From Streptomyces sp. P9-A4 (GTDB lineage: Bacteria; Actinomycetota; Actinomycetes; Streptomycetales; Streptomycetaceae): DNA of 64,000 nucleotides. The notes under the pieces are model-generated. The model had not been told where the DNA came from. It saw only the letters and a list, made by a program, of their open reading frames with translations, and did no database searches. Of the stretch, positions 7,841-17,428 are shown piece by piece; the first letter of the stretch is position 1, and each line of letters starts with the position of its first letter. The DNA lies in assembly GCF_036634195.1 (NCBI RefSeq), contig NZ_JAZIFY010000001.1, forward strand, positions 4,660,501 through 4,724,500, in the 5' to 3' direction. Position numbers and translations under genes: made by a program.

Positions 7841-9009
7841 TGGCCGACGAGCGGTACCAGTGGCTCGACCAGGAGGCCGCGGAGCGGCTGCTCCGCGGCG
7901 AGCCGGTCGACACGGTCGACGACCGCGCGCGGCGCCAGGCCGAACGCCTGGCCAAGGCCCTCGACACGGCCCGCACCCCGGACCTCCCGTCGGCCGTGCG
8001 CACCGAACTCCCCGGCGAGGCCGCCGCGCTCGCCGCCTTCCGGAAGACCGCCGCCGCGCGGTCCGCCGCGGCGAAGGCCGGAGCCACGACCGCCAGGACC
8101 GACCGGGCGAACCGCGCCGACCACGCCGATCTGGGACACGTACGGCTCTCGCCCGTCACGGCCCCGGCCCGTCGCTGGGGACGCTCCGTGCGGTACGGGC
8201 TCGCCGCCGCGGTCGCCGCCGTCACGGTCGGCGGGGTCGCCGTCGCCGCGGGCACCGGCATGCTGCCGCTGGTGGGCCCCGCGCCGGCCAGCTCCGTCAC
8301 GGCGGGGGAGAGCGCCGACCCGCTCGTGTCCTCGCACCCCGGGATACCCGAGGACCCCGGGGCGCCCCCGGCACGACCGGGCGGAGGCGACGGCTCGTCC
8401 GGCGCGTCCCCCTCGGCCGGTACGGGTACGAGCACCACGGCGCCGCCGACCGGAGGCCCGGACGGGCGGGGCACCGGCGGTACCCAGGCGGCCGGCGGGA
8501 CCACGGCGGGCACCGGCAAGGAATCCGGGGGCGCGGGCAAGGACTCCGGCGGTACGGGCAAGGACAAGGGCACGGGCACGGACCCCGGCAGCACGGTCGC
8601 CCGGGACAAGGCCGTCAAGGCCTGCCGGGCGTACCGCTCGGGGAAGCTCGACGCCACCGGCCGGACCCAGCTCGCGGGCAGCCTGCGCAAGGGCGAGAGC
8701 CTGCGCCGCTACTGCGACCGGATCCTCGGCGGCGGCACCGGAACGGCCGCGGGGAGCGGCCAGGACGGGTCCAAGGACGACCCCAAGGACGACCCCCAGG
8801 GCGACAAGGGCGACAAGGGCAGGGACACGGACGAGGACTCGTCCGGCGGCGGCAACAGCGGCAACAGCGACAACGGCGGCAACGGCGACAGGAACGGCGG
8901 GAAGGGCAGCAGCGGCAACAGTGGCCGCGCCGCCGGAACGGCCGCCGGTCTCACCGCCGTGATCCCCCTCGACATCGCCGTCACCGCACGCCCGGCGCCC
9001 TCGGTGTAA
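7840..9009 (+). CDS. Single-pass membrane protein coupled to the ECF sigma factor (candidate anti-sigma or sensor)
   Basis: A 389-residue protein. The N-terminal about 110 residues are cytoplasmic in character (MADERYQWLDQEAAERLLRG and on). One membrane helix at about 125-145 follows basic residues, and a long Gly/Ser/Thr/Asp-rich outer region makes up the rest. I see no zinc-finger anti-sigma motif. Translation starts at ATG 7840, overlapping the sigma-factor stop. By position it could hold the sigma factor or sense the envelope, but that is inference. The repetitive Gly-Asn/Ser tail is typical of wall-spanning segments. Confidence 0.7.
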   Translation: MADERYQWLDQEAAERLLRGEPVDTVDDRARRQAERLAKALDTARTPDLPSAVRTELPGEAAALAAFRKTAAARSAAAKAGATTARTDRANRADHADLGHVRLSPVTAPARRWGRSVRYGLAAAVAAVTVGGVAVAAGTGMLPLVGPAPASSVTAGESADPLVSSHPGIPEDPGAPPARPGGGDGSSGASPSAGTGTSTTAPPTGGPDGRGTGGTQAAGGTTAGTGKESGGAGKDSGGTGKDKGTGTDPGSTVARDKAVKACRAYRSGKLDATGRTQLAGSLRKGESLRRYCDRILGGGTGTAAGSGQDGSKDDPKDDPQGDKGDKGRDTDEDSSGGGNSGNSDNGGNGDRNGGKGSSGNSGRAAGTAAGLTAVIPLDIAVTARPAPSV

Positions 9010-9104
9010 CACTTCCGGGCCCGGTGACGCAGTACTGAATGCCGACTGGTCATCGGCCGCGCAGAGAGCCGGGGTTCCCCCCGTACCTTCGGCTCCGCGC
9101 ACCC

Positions 9105-9143
9105 GGCGCGGGTGGGACACGTTCCCCCGGTCCCACCCGCGCC
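9105..9143. terminator. Bidirectional terminator hairpin
   Basis: A perfect 14-bp stem (9105-9118 with 9130-9143) and 11-nt loop lies between convergent genes ending at 9009 and 9163. There is no U-tract, as is common in Streptomyces. Confidence 0.75.
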
Positions 9144-9162
9144 CTCTCCTCCTCCACCCGGA

Positions 9163-10056
9163 TCACCAGTGGACGACGACCTTGTCGCCGGTCTTCACCT
9201 GGTCGAAGAGGGCCGTGAGCTTGGCCCGGTCCCGGACGTTGACGCAGCCGTGCGAGGCCCCGTTGTAGCCGCGGGCCGCGAAGTCCGCCGAGTAGTGCAC
9301 GGCCTGGCCGCGGCTGAAGTACATCGAGAGCGGCATCGGCGTGTGGTAGAGCCGGGACCAGTCCTGGCGGACCTTGCGCTCGACGGTGAAGACGCCCTCG
9401 CGCGTCGGGGTGTTCTCCGAGCCGAAGCGGACGTCCATCGACGAGACGACCCTGCCGTCGATCATCCAGGCCAGGGTCCGGCTCTCCTTGCTGATGCAGA
9501 GCACCCGGCCGGTCATGCACCGGGGGTCGGGGGTGTCGAGCTTGTTGGTGGTCGCGGGCTTCAGCTCGTCGGCGGTGGGCTTCGTGCTCACGTCCAGCAG
9601 CCGCCGCCAGGTCGTCTCGTCGACCGTGCCGGTCGCGGGCAGCCCCCGCCGCTTCTGGAAGGCCCTGACCGCGTTCGCCGTCATCGTGCCGTAGAACCCG
9701 GTGGGCGCCCGGTCGAAGTGGTCGAGCTGCCGCAGTCGCGCCTGGAGCTCACGGACCTGCGCGCTCTCGTCGCCGTCGTCCATCAGGATCCGGGACCCCG
9801 GCTTCCCGGTGGCGGGCGTGGTGGGGGTGGCGGACCCGGTGGGCGGGGCGGTCGTCGCGGTGGGGGACGGGGCCTTGCCGTCGTCGCCCGGGGTGCCGGT
9901 CGCGCTCGGCGCGGCCGGGGCCGATGTCCGTGCCGGAGCCTTCGTCGGACCCGCGGAGCCTCCGCCGCCCGCCGCCTGGGCCGTACAGCCCGCCGCGAGG
10001 GCCACCGAGGCCGCTGCCAGTACCGCTCTGCGTATGACGGAAGAAGACCGCTTCAT
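9163..10056 (-). CDS. Lipoprotein L,D-transpeptidase with peptidoglycan-binding domain
   Basis: Forms 3-3 cross-links or attaches partners in peptidoglycan outside the membrane. The 297 residues comprise a lipoprotein signal (lipobox LAAGC), an Ala/Pro/Thr linker, a PG_binding_1 repeat (VRELQARLRQLDHF with the FYGTMTANAVRAFQ segment), and a YkuD catalytic domain ending in SHGCVNVRD with the nucleophilic Cys at about 271. The ATG at 10056 gives a proper signal peptide; a longer frame upstream has no coding character. It is monocistronic, divergent from the mutase gene. Confidence 0.92.
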   Translation of the reverse strand: MKRSSSVIRRAVLAAASVALAAGCTAQAAGGGGSAGPTKAPARTSAPAAPSATGTPGDDGKAPSPTATTAPPTGSATPTTPATGKPGSRILMDDGDESAQVRELQARLRQLDHFDRAPTGFYGTMTANAVRAFQKRRGLPATGTVDETTWRRLLDVSTKPTADELKPATTNKLDTPDPRCMTGRVLCISKESRTLAWMIDGRVVSSMDVRFGSENTPTREGVFTVERKVRQDWSRLYHTPMPLSMYFSRGQAVHYSADFAARGYNGASHGCVNVRDRAKLTALFDQVKTGDKVVVHW

Positions 10057-10249
10057 CGTTGCCCCCGGGACGAGTCGTGTGTAGCTAGGGATGCTTCCCG
10101 CGCGTGTGCGGTTGCGCTCCCGGGAGGCGGACCGCGCATGCTGTGAGGAAGGTCCCAGCGCGCTGCCCTCCATCGCCCGGACACCCGCCGCTACAGTCCG
10201 TCGCGAGGGTCGGTACCGCTGAGTACACAGCTATCGGGAGGCACAACGC

Positions 10250-11830
<1,581 letters not shown>

Positions 11831-11875
11831 TCCTTCGTTCCCCGAGTTCTTCCAGGGCCGTAGACGCAGGTCACA

Positions 11876-11907
11876 GCGGAGTGTCGCACCCGTGTGCGAC
11901 ACTCCGC
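11876..11907. terminator. Perfect 14-bp hairpin between mutase and leuE-like gene
   Basis: Stem 11876-11889 pairs perfectly with 11894-11907 around a 4-nt loop. It ends the mutase transcript and abuts the ATG of the next gene (11910), so any read-through mRNA would hide that start codon. Confidence 0.7.
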
Positions 11908-11909
11908 CC

Positions 11910-12563
11910 ATGCTGGGTGTCACCGATCTTCCGACCTATCTCGCGGGCCTCGTCCTCATCATCCTGCTGCCGGGGCCGAACTCGCTGTACGTCCTGTCCG
12001 TCGCCGCCCGCAAGGGCACCCGGACCGGATACAAGGCCGCCGCCGGGGTGTTCACCGGCGACGCGGTCCTCATGACGCTGGCCGCGCTCGGTGCGGCCTC
12101 GCTGCTCCAGACCACGCCGCTGCTCTTCATGGTCGTGAAGTACGCGGGCGCCGGGTATCTGGCCTGGATGGCGTACGGGATGCTGCGGTCCGCCTGGGCG
12201 ATGTGGCGCTCGCGCGCGGAGACGGTGACCGACGAGCCGGAGCCGGTACTGGCGGCGCCGGGCGAGAACCCGTACCGCAGGGCCCTCGTCATCAGCCTCT
12301 TCAACCCGAAGGCGATCCTCTTCCTGATCTCCTTCTTCGTGCAGTTCGTGGACCCGTCGTACGCCTACCCGGCCCTCTCCTTCCTGGTCCTCGGCACCCT
12401 GCTGGAGATCGGCAGCTTCCTCTACCTGACGATGCTGATATTCGGCGGTACCCGCCTCGCCTCCGCGTTCCGCCGCCGCAGGCGCCTCTCCGCCGGAGCG
12501 ACCTCCGCCGCCGGCGCCCTCTTCCTCGGCTTCGCCGCGAAGCTCTCCCTCAGCAGCGCCTGA
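11910..12563 (+). CDS. LysE-family amino acid exporter (LeuE-like)
   Basis: A 217-residue inner-membrane exporter of the LysE/RhtB superfamily. Six hydrophobic segments are visible, with the family motif LLPGPNSLYVLS after the first and SLFNPKAILFLISFFVQF in the middle, which resembles E. coli LeuE (YeaS). Substrate is probably neutral amino acids, by family. The ATG at 11910 is chosen; the in-frame GTG at 11892 lies inside the hairpin. No ribosome site is visible, so initiation may be leaderless. Confidence 0.87.
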   Translation: MLGVTDLPTYLAGLVLIILLPGPNSLYVLSVAARKGTRTGYKAAAGVFTGDAVLMTLAALGAASLLQTTPLLFMVVKYAGAGYLAWMAYGMLRSAWAMWRSRAETVTDEPEPVLAAPGENPYRRALVISLFNPKAILFLISFFVQFVDPSYAYPALSFLVLGTLLEIGSFLYLTMLIFGGTRLASAFRRRRRLSAGATSAAGALFLGFAAKLSLSSA

Positions 12564-12584
12564 CGGCTTCTCCGGCCGGTCCGC

Positions 12585-12606
12585 TTGACCCTCACACCGT
12601 GTGAGG
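12585..12606 (+). promoter_or_regulatory. MerR-type operator-promoter element
   Basis: A TTGACC -35-like hexamer (12585-12590) abuts a palindrome with 8-bp arms (CCTCACAC and GTGTGAGG around one base, 12590-12606). MerR regulators bind such dyads in lengthened spacers. It lies 20 bp before the merR start, so autoregulation is likely. Confidence 0.6.
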
Positions 12607-12625
12607 CCGTTCCGTAGGAGTCGTC

Positions 12626-13447
12626 ATGTTCACCATCGGAGACTTCGCCCGGCACGGGCGGGTGTCGGTCCGGATGCTGCGTCACTACGACGCCGTCGGA
12701 CTGCTGCGCCCGGCCCGGGTCGACCCGCACACCGGCTACCGCTTCTACACGGCGGACCAGCTCGCCAGGCTCAACCGCGTCATCGCGCTCAAGGACCTCG
12801 GCTTCACCCTCGAACAGGTGGGGGCCATCCTCGACGAGAGGATCGACGCGGACGAGCTGCGGGGCATGCTGCGTCTGCGCCGGGCCGAGCTGGAAGCGGC
12901 CCTGGAAGCGGCGCGGGCACGGCTCGCCCAGGTCGGCGCGCGGCTCCGAGCCATCGAGAGTGAGGGACGCATGTCCACGCAGGACGTCGTCGTGAAGAAG
13001 GTTCCCGCCGTCCGGGTCGCCGAGCTGAGCGCGGTCGCCGCGAGCTTCGGCCCGGAGGACATCACCCCGGTCATCGGACCGCTGTACGAGGAGCTGTGCG
13101 GCCGGCTGGAGTCCGCGGGCGTCACCGGCTTCGGCCCGGCCGTCGCGTACTACGAGGACGCGGGCAAGGGGGACGGCTCGGTCCGGGTGCACGCCGCCAC
13201 GACCGTGCCGGAGGGCACGGCCGCGGAAGGTGTCGAGGTGCACGTCCTGCCCGGCATCGAGGAGGCGGCCACCATCGTCCACCGGGGTTCGATGGACGGG
13301 ATCCTGCCGACCGTGCAGACCCTGGCCGCCTGGATCGACACCAACGGCTACCGCTCGGCCGGCTACGCCCGTGAGCTGTACCTGGAGTGCCCGGAGGACC
13401 CGGCCGGCTGGGTCGCCGAGATCCAGGAGCCGATCGTCCGCGACTGA
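12626..13447 (+). CDS. MerR-family transcriptional regulator with GyrI-like effector domain
   Basis: A 273-residue regulator. The winged helix MerR domain is residues 1-70 (FTIGDFARHGRVSVRMLRHYD, then the GYRFYTADQLARL segment). A coiled helix at about 75-112 joins a C-terminal GyrI/BmrR-like ligand-binding domain (about 120-270). Such proteins activate efflux or other genes on binding hydrophobic cations, but no target is identifiable here beyond itself and possibly the upstream exporter gene. GGAG lies 5 nt before the ATG. It ends at a strong bidirectional hairpin. Confidence 0.9.
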   Translation: MFTIGDFARHGRVSVRMLRHYDAVGLLRPARVDPHTGYRFYTADQLARLNRVIALKDLGFTLEQVGAILDERIDADELRGMLRLRRAELEAALEAARARLAQVGARLRAIESEGRMSTQDVVVKKVPAVRVAELSAVAASFGPEDITPVIGPLYEELCGRLESAGVTGFGPAVAYYEDAGKGDGSVRVHAATTVPEGTAAEGVEVHVLPGIEEAATIVHRGSMDGILPTVQTLAAWIDTNGYRSAGYARELYLECPEDPAGWVAEIQEPIVRD

Positions 13448-13461
13448 GCCTCCTCGCGCCT

Positions 13462-13498
13462 GCGGGCCCGGGACCCCCGCACGGGTTCCCGGGCCCGC
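13462..13498. terminator. Bidirectional terminator hairpin
   Basis: A perfect 12-bp stem (13462-13473 with 13487-13498) lies between the convergent merR and polysialyltransferase-like genes. Confidence 0.75.
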
Positions 13499-13517
13499 CG
13501 TTCTTCGGCCGGTCCGC

Positions 13518-14834
13518 TTACCTCTTCAGCGCCTTCCGCAGCCGCAGCGCCCGCCGCGCCAGGCGGCGGACCCTCGGGTGGCGGGGGAGCGGGATGCCGC
13601 CCGGCAGGTTCAGGACGGTGAGGCGGCGGCGGGTGAAGTGGTGCCGGGTGCGCTCGGCGAGCGGTCCCGAAAGGTGCCGCACCGCGGGCTCGCGCAGCTC
13701 CGGGCGGATCTTCGGCTGCATGGCGAAGCCGACCGCCGCGACCAGGTCGTTCAGCTCCGCCGTACCGACCGTGTCCCCGTCCTCCCCGCCGTCCTCCAGG
13801 GGCGGGACGACCGCGTCGACGACGGTGAGCGGGATGCGGTTGCTGTTCTGGAACGGGGTGAGCCGCTCCAGCAGGGCGCGCGTCCCGACCCGGGCGACCG
13901 GCAGCCCGTAGAAGGTCTTCGCGGTGAGCAGCGCCGTGGAGAAGCAGCCGACGACGAGCGCGGGCCGCAGCTCCCGGTAGAGGACCTCGGCGAGTACGGG
14001 CCGGTCCTCGACCGTCAGCTCGGCGCCGAGCGCCTCCGCCTCGCGCACCAGCGCCTTCGACCAGGCGTCGGGGGCCGTCGGGTGCGGCTTGAAGACGAGC
14101 CGGCGGTGGCCCCGGGCGACCGCGCCCCGGACCATCCGCAGGTGCAGTTCCTCCTCCTCGGCGGCGGTCATCAGATGGATCGCCGCGAGGTACTGGCCGA
14201 GGAGCAGCGCGGGCCTGTCCTCGGGCCCGGCGGCGGGCCCGGTCAGCTCGTCGACGCACGTGGTGAACGCCTCGGTCGGTACGGGCTCCGGCTCCGCCCC
14301 GAACTCGGCGAGGAGCAGCGGCGCGAGCCCGGGGACGAGGTCCAGGTGGAGCAGTCGTCCGACCCGCCCGCCGATCAGCGGGTCGATCTTGTTGCGGGTC
14401 GGCCCGTAGCTCATCAGACCGTCCGCGTACACGGTGACCGGAGCGTCGGGCAGCAGCTGGGCGATGGCGAGCGCGGGCGTCACCTGGAGCGATTCCAGGG
14501 CGAGTTCGACGTGGTCGTCGCCGAGGTCCCAGAGCTTGCGCAGATGGCGCTGGAGCATCGGGAGGTCGCCCGGCCGGGGGGTCCAGCCGGCCGGGTGGAG
14601 CGGGGAGATCGTCTCGTTCCAGGAGAGGACGGAGTCGAAGCGGCCACGCAGCCGCGCGAAACCCTCGGCCTCGTCGAGGGGCGGGGTGGTCTCGGGGACG
14701 GCGGCGTTGTTGGTGACCAGGAGGATGCGCCGGCCGGCGGGCCGGAAGCAGCCGCTGTCGAGGGCGGCGGCGAGCGTCACCGCGCCGTAGAGGGTGGAGG
14801 CGCAGAAGATCTGGGTGGTACGGCGGGCGCTCAC
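13518..14834 (-). CDS. Polysialyltransferase-family protein (cell-wall nonulosonate polymer)
   Basis: A 438-residue cytoplasmic protein with features of the bacterial alpha-2,8-polysialyltransferase family: a YADG acidic-Gly motif (about 136-139) and the KPHP motif (about 249-252, in LVFKPHPTAPDAW), which binds the CMP donor in relatives. A GTG start overlaps the stop of the upstream GT2 gene (GTGA). With the divergent NeuB and CMP-synthetase genes it should polymerise or transfer a sialic acid/Kdn-like sugar to wall polymers. The exact sugar and linkage are inferred. Confidence 0.82.
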   Translation of the reverse strand: MSARRTTQIFCASTLYGAVTLAAALDSGCFRPAGRRILLVTNNAAVPETTPPLDEAEGFARLRGRFDSVLSWNETISPLHPAGWTPRPGDLPMLQRHLRKLWDLGDDHVELALESLQVTPALAIAQLLPDAPVTVYADGLMSYGPTRNKIDPLIGGRVGRLLHLDLVPGLAPLLLAEFGAEPEPVPTEAFTTCVDELTGPAAGPEDRPALLLGQYLAAIHLMTAAEEEELHLRMVRGAVARGHRRLVFKPHPTAPDAWSKALVREAEALGAELTVEDRPVLAEVLYRELRPALVVGCFSTALLTAKTFYGLPVARVGTRALLERLTPFQNSNRIPLTVVDAVVPPLEDGGEDGDTVGTAELNDLVAAVGFAMQPKIRPELREPAVRHLSGPLAERTRHHFTRRRLTVLNLPGGIPLPRHPRVRRLARRALRLRKALKR

Positions 14835-15919
14835 GCGGCCACCTCCGGGGAGGCCGAGGCGGAGGCGGACGTCGAGGCGGCGGCCGGACCCGTCGCCGGA
14901 CCCGGGCCGGTGGCCGGACCCGACCCCGGACCTGCCCCCGGACCCGGTGCCGGCGGTGGTGCCGGGCGGCGGCGGCGCAGCCTGCGCAGCATCGTCGCGC
15001 GGTCCCCGCCCATCGCCGCGAGCGCCTCGTCGAGCACGTCCTGCGGCATCCGCCGCAGCGCGCCCGCGCTCATCGCCTTCAGCTGCCGGGCCACCTCGGG
15101 TTCGAATCGTTCGATCGATCCGATGTGATGGGAAATCACCGCGCAATACGTGCGGACGGCCTTCGGGAGAAGAAGATCCGCGTCCGCGTCCTTCGCCGTT
15201 TCCTCGATCACCTGGTCGAAAGCGCGAAGGAAATCCAATTGCCGCACATCACCGATCTGGGTGAGCGAGGTCGCCACCCCGCGCCGGTAGAACACACCGA
15301 GTTCACCGATCGCCGCGAACGATTCCGCCTCACGGTGCAGCTTCCAGATCCACGGCCGGTCCTCGGCGGTCCGCAGCCCGTGCGTGAAGTGCAGCAGCCC
15401 CCGGTCCACGAGCCGCCGGTGGTAGATCCCCGCCCAGGCGTACGGATAGTCGACCGAGGTCGTCCGGTGCGCCGGCAGGATCGCGTCCCGGGGGTTCAGG
15501 ACCTCCCCGCGCCGGGGGACCGGCGCCCGGCGGACCGAGCGGTTCCGGCCGGTGACGGAGACATGGTCGGTCCGCAGGAAGTCGCAGCCCAGCTCCTCGG
15601 CGGCGGCGACCAGGCGGGCGTAGTACCCGGGGGCGAGCCAGTCGTCCCCGTCGAGGAAGGCGATGTACTCGCCCCGGGCCGCGTCGAGCCCGGTGTTCCG
15701 CGCCGTGGCGAGGCCCTCGTTCTGTTCGTGCCTGATCAGTACGGCACCCGGGATCTCGCGCGCGGCACGTTCGAGGAGCTGCGGGGTCCCGTCCGACGAG
15801 CAGTCGTCGACGAGCAGGAACTCGAAGTCCTCGCGGGCGTTGGACCGCAGGCTCGTGAGGGTGTCGGGGGCGTATGTCTGCACGTTGAAGAACGGCACGA
15901 CGACGGAGAGCTTGACCAC
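14831..15919 (-). CDS. Glycosyltransferase family 2
   Basis: A 362-residue GT-A glycosyltransferase. The nucleotide-binding motif is VDDCSSDGT (about 37-45) and the metal-binding DXD is in FLDGDDW (about 89-93). The last 50 residues are a Gly/Pro/Ala-rich tail after an Arg-rich stretch. The GTG at 15919 starts the fold directly (VVKLSVVVPFFN). TAGCGT lies exactly 7 nt upstream, so it is probably leaderless. Operon with the polysialyltransferase-like gene. Donor and acceptor are unknown, probably part of teichulosonic-acid-type wall glycan synthesis. Confidence 0.87.
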   Translation of the reverse strand: MVKLSVVVPFFNVQTYAPDTLTSLRSNAREDFEFLLVDDCSSDGTPQLLERAAREIPGAVLIRHEQNEGLATARNTGLDAARGEYIAFLDGDDWLAPGYYARLVAAAEELGCDFLRTDHVSVTGRNRSVRRAPVPRRGEVLNPRDAILPAHRTTSVDYPYAWAGIYHRRLVDRGLLHFTHGLRTAEDRPWIWKLHREAESFAAIGELGVFYRRGVATSLTQIGDVRQLDFLRAFDQVIEETAKDADADLLLPKAVRTYCAVISHHIGSIERFEPEVARQLKAMSAGALRRMPQDVLDEALAAMGGDRATMLRRLRRRRPAPPPAPGPGAGPGSGPATGPGPATGPAAASTSASASASPEVAA

Positions 15920-16138
15920 CCGGCCGACGCTAGGCGCCGACCCGGCATTCCCACCGACCGGTGGGCAGCTGTTCGGTGAACACCAGGCGGCGGGCCGCTT
16001 AACCGCCTTTCCCCGCAAGGGGAATCAGCCGCCCCGCGTCCGGATGCCGACCCACTTCAGCAGGCGGAGAGGCGCTGTTCACCGTTTGTTGTGGCTCAGT
16101 TGGGCCGAAAAGCGGAATGCCCTTCTAGCGTCCTCGGC
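15920..16138. promoter_or_regulatory. Divergent leaderless promoters of the glycan cluster
   Basis: Both outward transcription units have the same CTAGCGTC box, with TAGCGT at 15932-15927 (minus) and 16126-16131 (plus). In each case 7 nt separate the hexamer from a GTG start. The identical geometry suggests shared control of the two arms. A small TTCCCC/GGGGAA hairpin lies near 16009-16024. Confidence 0.6.
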
Positions 16139-17428
16139 GTGCCAGCAAGTACCAGAGAAGCGATACGGGTCGCCGTACTCGCCGACTCCGACACCCGGTG
16201 GAAATGGGGCGCCCTCACGGCGCGCCGCATCACCACGGCGACCGCCGAACCCACCGGATTCGTCCTGCGCGGACGGGCCACCCCCACCGCCCGGCAACTC
16301 GCCGAGACCGGGGTGTCCACGACCACCCCGAGCGAGGTGACGGGCGCGGAGTTCCTGCGCGCGATACGGGACGCGGAAGCGCGCGGCGAGGCGTACGACC
16401 TCGTGGTGCTCGCCCTGGTCGGAGGCACCGTACGGGCCGTCCTCCAGGGCCTCGCGGACCTGGAGCTCGAACGGCGCCCCGTGATCGTCACCGGCTATGT
16501 CGGCGTCGTCTACGAGAAGCTCACCGACGGACTCCTGCTGCGCCACGGCGCCGATGTCGTCCTCGCCAACTCCCGCCACGACGCCGAGCGTTTCCGCGCC
16601 GTGTACGAGGGAGTGGGCGCGGGCGCCGACTCGGTCGTCGAAGCCGCGCTGCCCTTTCTCGGCGGCGCCCCGCACACCCCCGAGACAGGCCGCGACACCC
16701 TGGTCTTCGCCGCCCAGCCGTCCGTGCCCGCCACCCGGACCGAACGGGCCTACGTGCTCCGCCGCCTCATCGAGCACGCCCGCCTCCACCCGGGCCGCGA
16801 GGTCCTCCTCAAGCTCCGCTCCAAGCCGGGCGAACACACCACGCACCTGGAGGAGTTCCCGTTCCAGAAGCTGGTCCGCGAACTCGACCCGCCGCCCAAC
16901 TTCCGTCTCGTGTACGGACACATGGGCGAGGTCCTCGACCGTACCGACCTCCTGGTCACGGTCTCCTCCACGGCCGCGCTCGAAGCCCTCCACCGGCGCA
17001 TCCCCACCGCGATCCTCACCGACCTCGGGGTCCGCGAGGCGCTCGGCAACCACCACTTCGTCGGCTCCGGGCTGCTCGCCTCCTTCGACCGGCTCGACAA
17101 GGGGCTCGCGCCGACGCCCGACGAGACCTGGCTCGGCCGGCAGGGCGTCGCCTCCGACAGCCCGTACGAGTCGGCCTTCGACGCCGCCCGCGACCGGGTC
17201 GCCGCCCTCCTGGCGCTCCCCGCGCTGCCCCCGATCACCCCCTACTACACCGCGGAGACGGCCCCCGGCTACCTGCCCGGGATCCTCGCCCGCCACCGCC
17301 TGGACGTCACCGCGCCGGAGCCCCGTGAGAGCGGAGTGCGCCGGGTCGTCCGGGAGGCCGCGCGGGGCGCGTACCGCCACGGCGTGCAACGCGTCGCCCC
17401 CGTCATCCGCCGCCTGGGAGAACTCTGA
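16139..17428 (+). CDS. Putative glycosyltransferase of the nonulosonate cluster (DUF6716-like)
   Basis: A 429-residue cytoplasmic protein resembling Streptomyces proteins found beside Kdn/sialic acid genes. It has a GT-B-like pattern: an N-terminal Rossmann part (IRVAVLADSDTRWKWGAL), and a C-terminal part with EVLLKLRSKPGEH and LLVTVSSTAALEALHRRIPTA, reminiscent of CDP- or CMP-sugar-dependent wall polymer transferases. The GTG at 16139 is 7 nt after TAGCGT. Its stop overlaps the next start (ATGA). The family name is from memory; the transferase role is inference from fold hints and context. Confidence 0.72.
   Translation: MPASTREAIRVAVLADSDTRWKWGALTARRITTATAEPTGFVLRGRATPTARQLAETGVSTTTPSEVTGAEFLRAIRDAEARGEAYDLVVLALVGGTVRAVLQGLADLELERRPVIVTGYVGVVYEKLTDGLLLRHGADVVLANSRHDAERFRAVYEGVGAGADSVVEAALPFLGGAPHTPETGRDTLVFAAQPSVPATRTERAYVLRRLIEHARLHPGREVLLKLRSKPGEHTTHLEEFPFQKLVRELDPPPNFRLVYGHMGEVLDRTDLLVTVSSTAALEALHRRIPTAILTDLGVREALGNHHFVGSGLLASFDRLDKGLAPTPDETWLGRQGVASDSPYESAFDAARDRVAALLALPALPPITPYYTAETAPGYLPGILARHRLDVTAPEPRESGVRRVVREAARGAYRHGVQRVAPVIRRLGEL

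Noticed and set aside
15101..15110. GGTTCGAATC, a tRNA T-loop-like string
   Set aside because: It lies inside the GT2 coding frame and no acceptor or anticodon stems can be built around it.
13230..15128. Long plus-strand frame through the end of merR and both minus-strand transferases
   Set aside because: It runs across several real genes on the other strand and has no recognisable fold.
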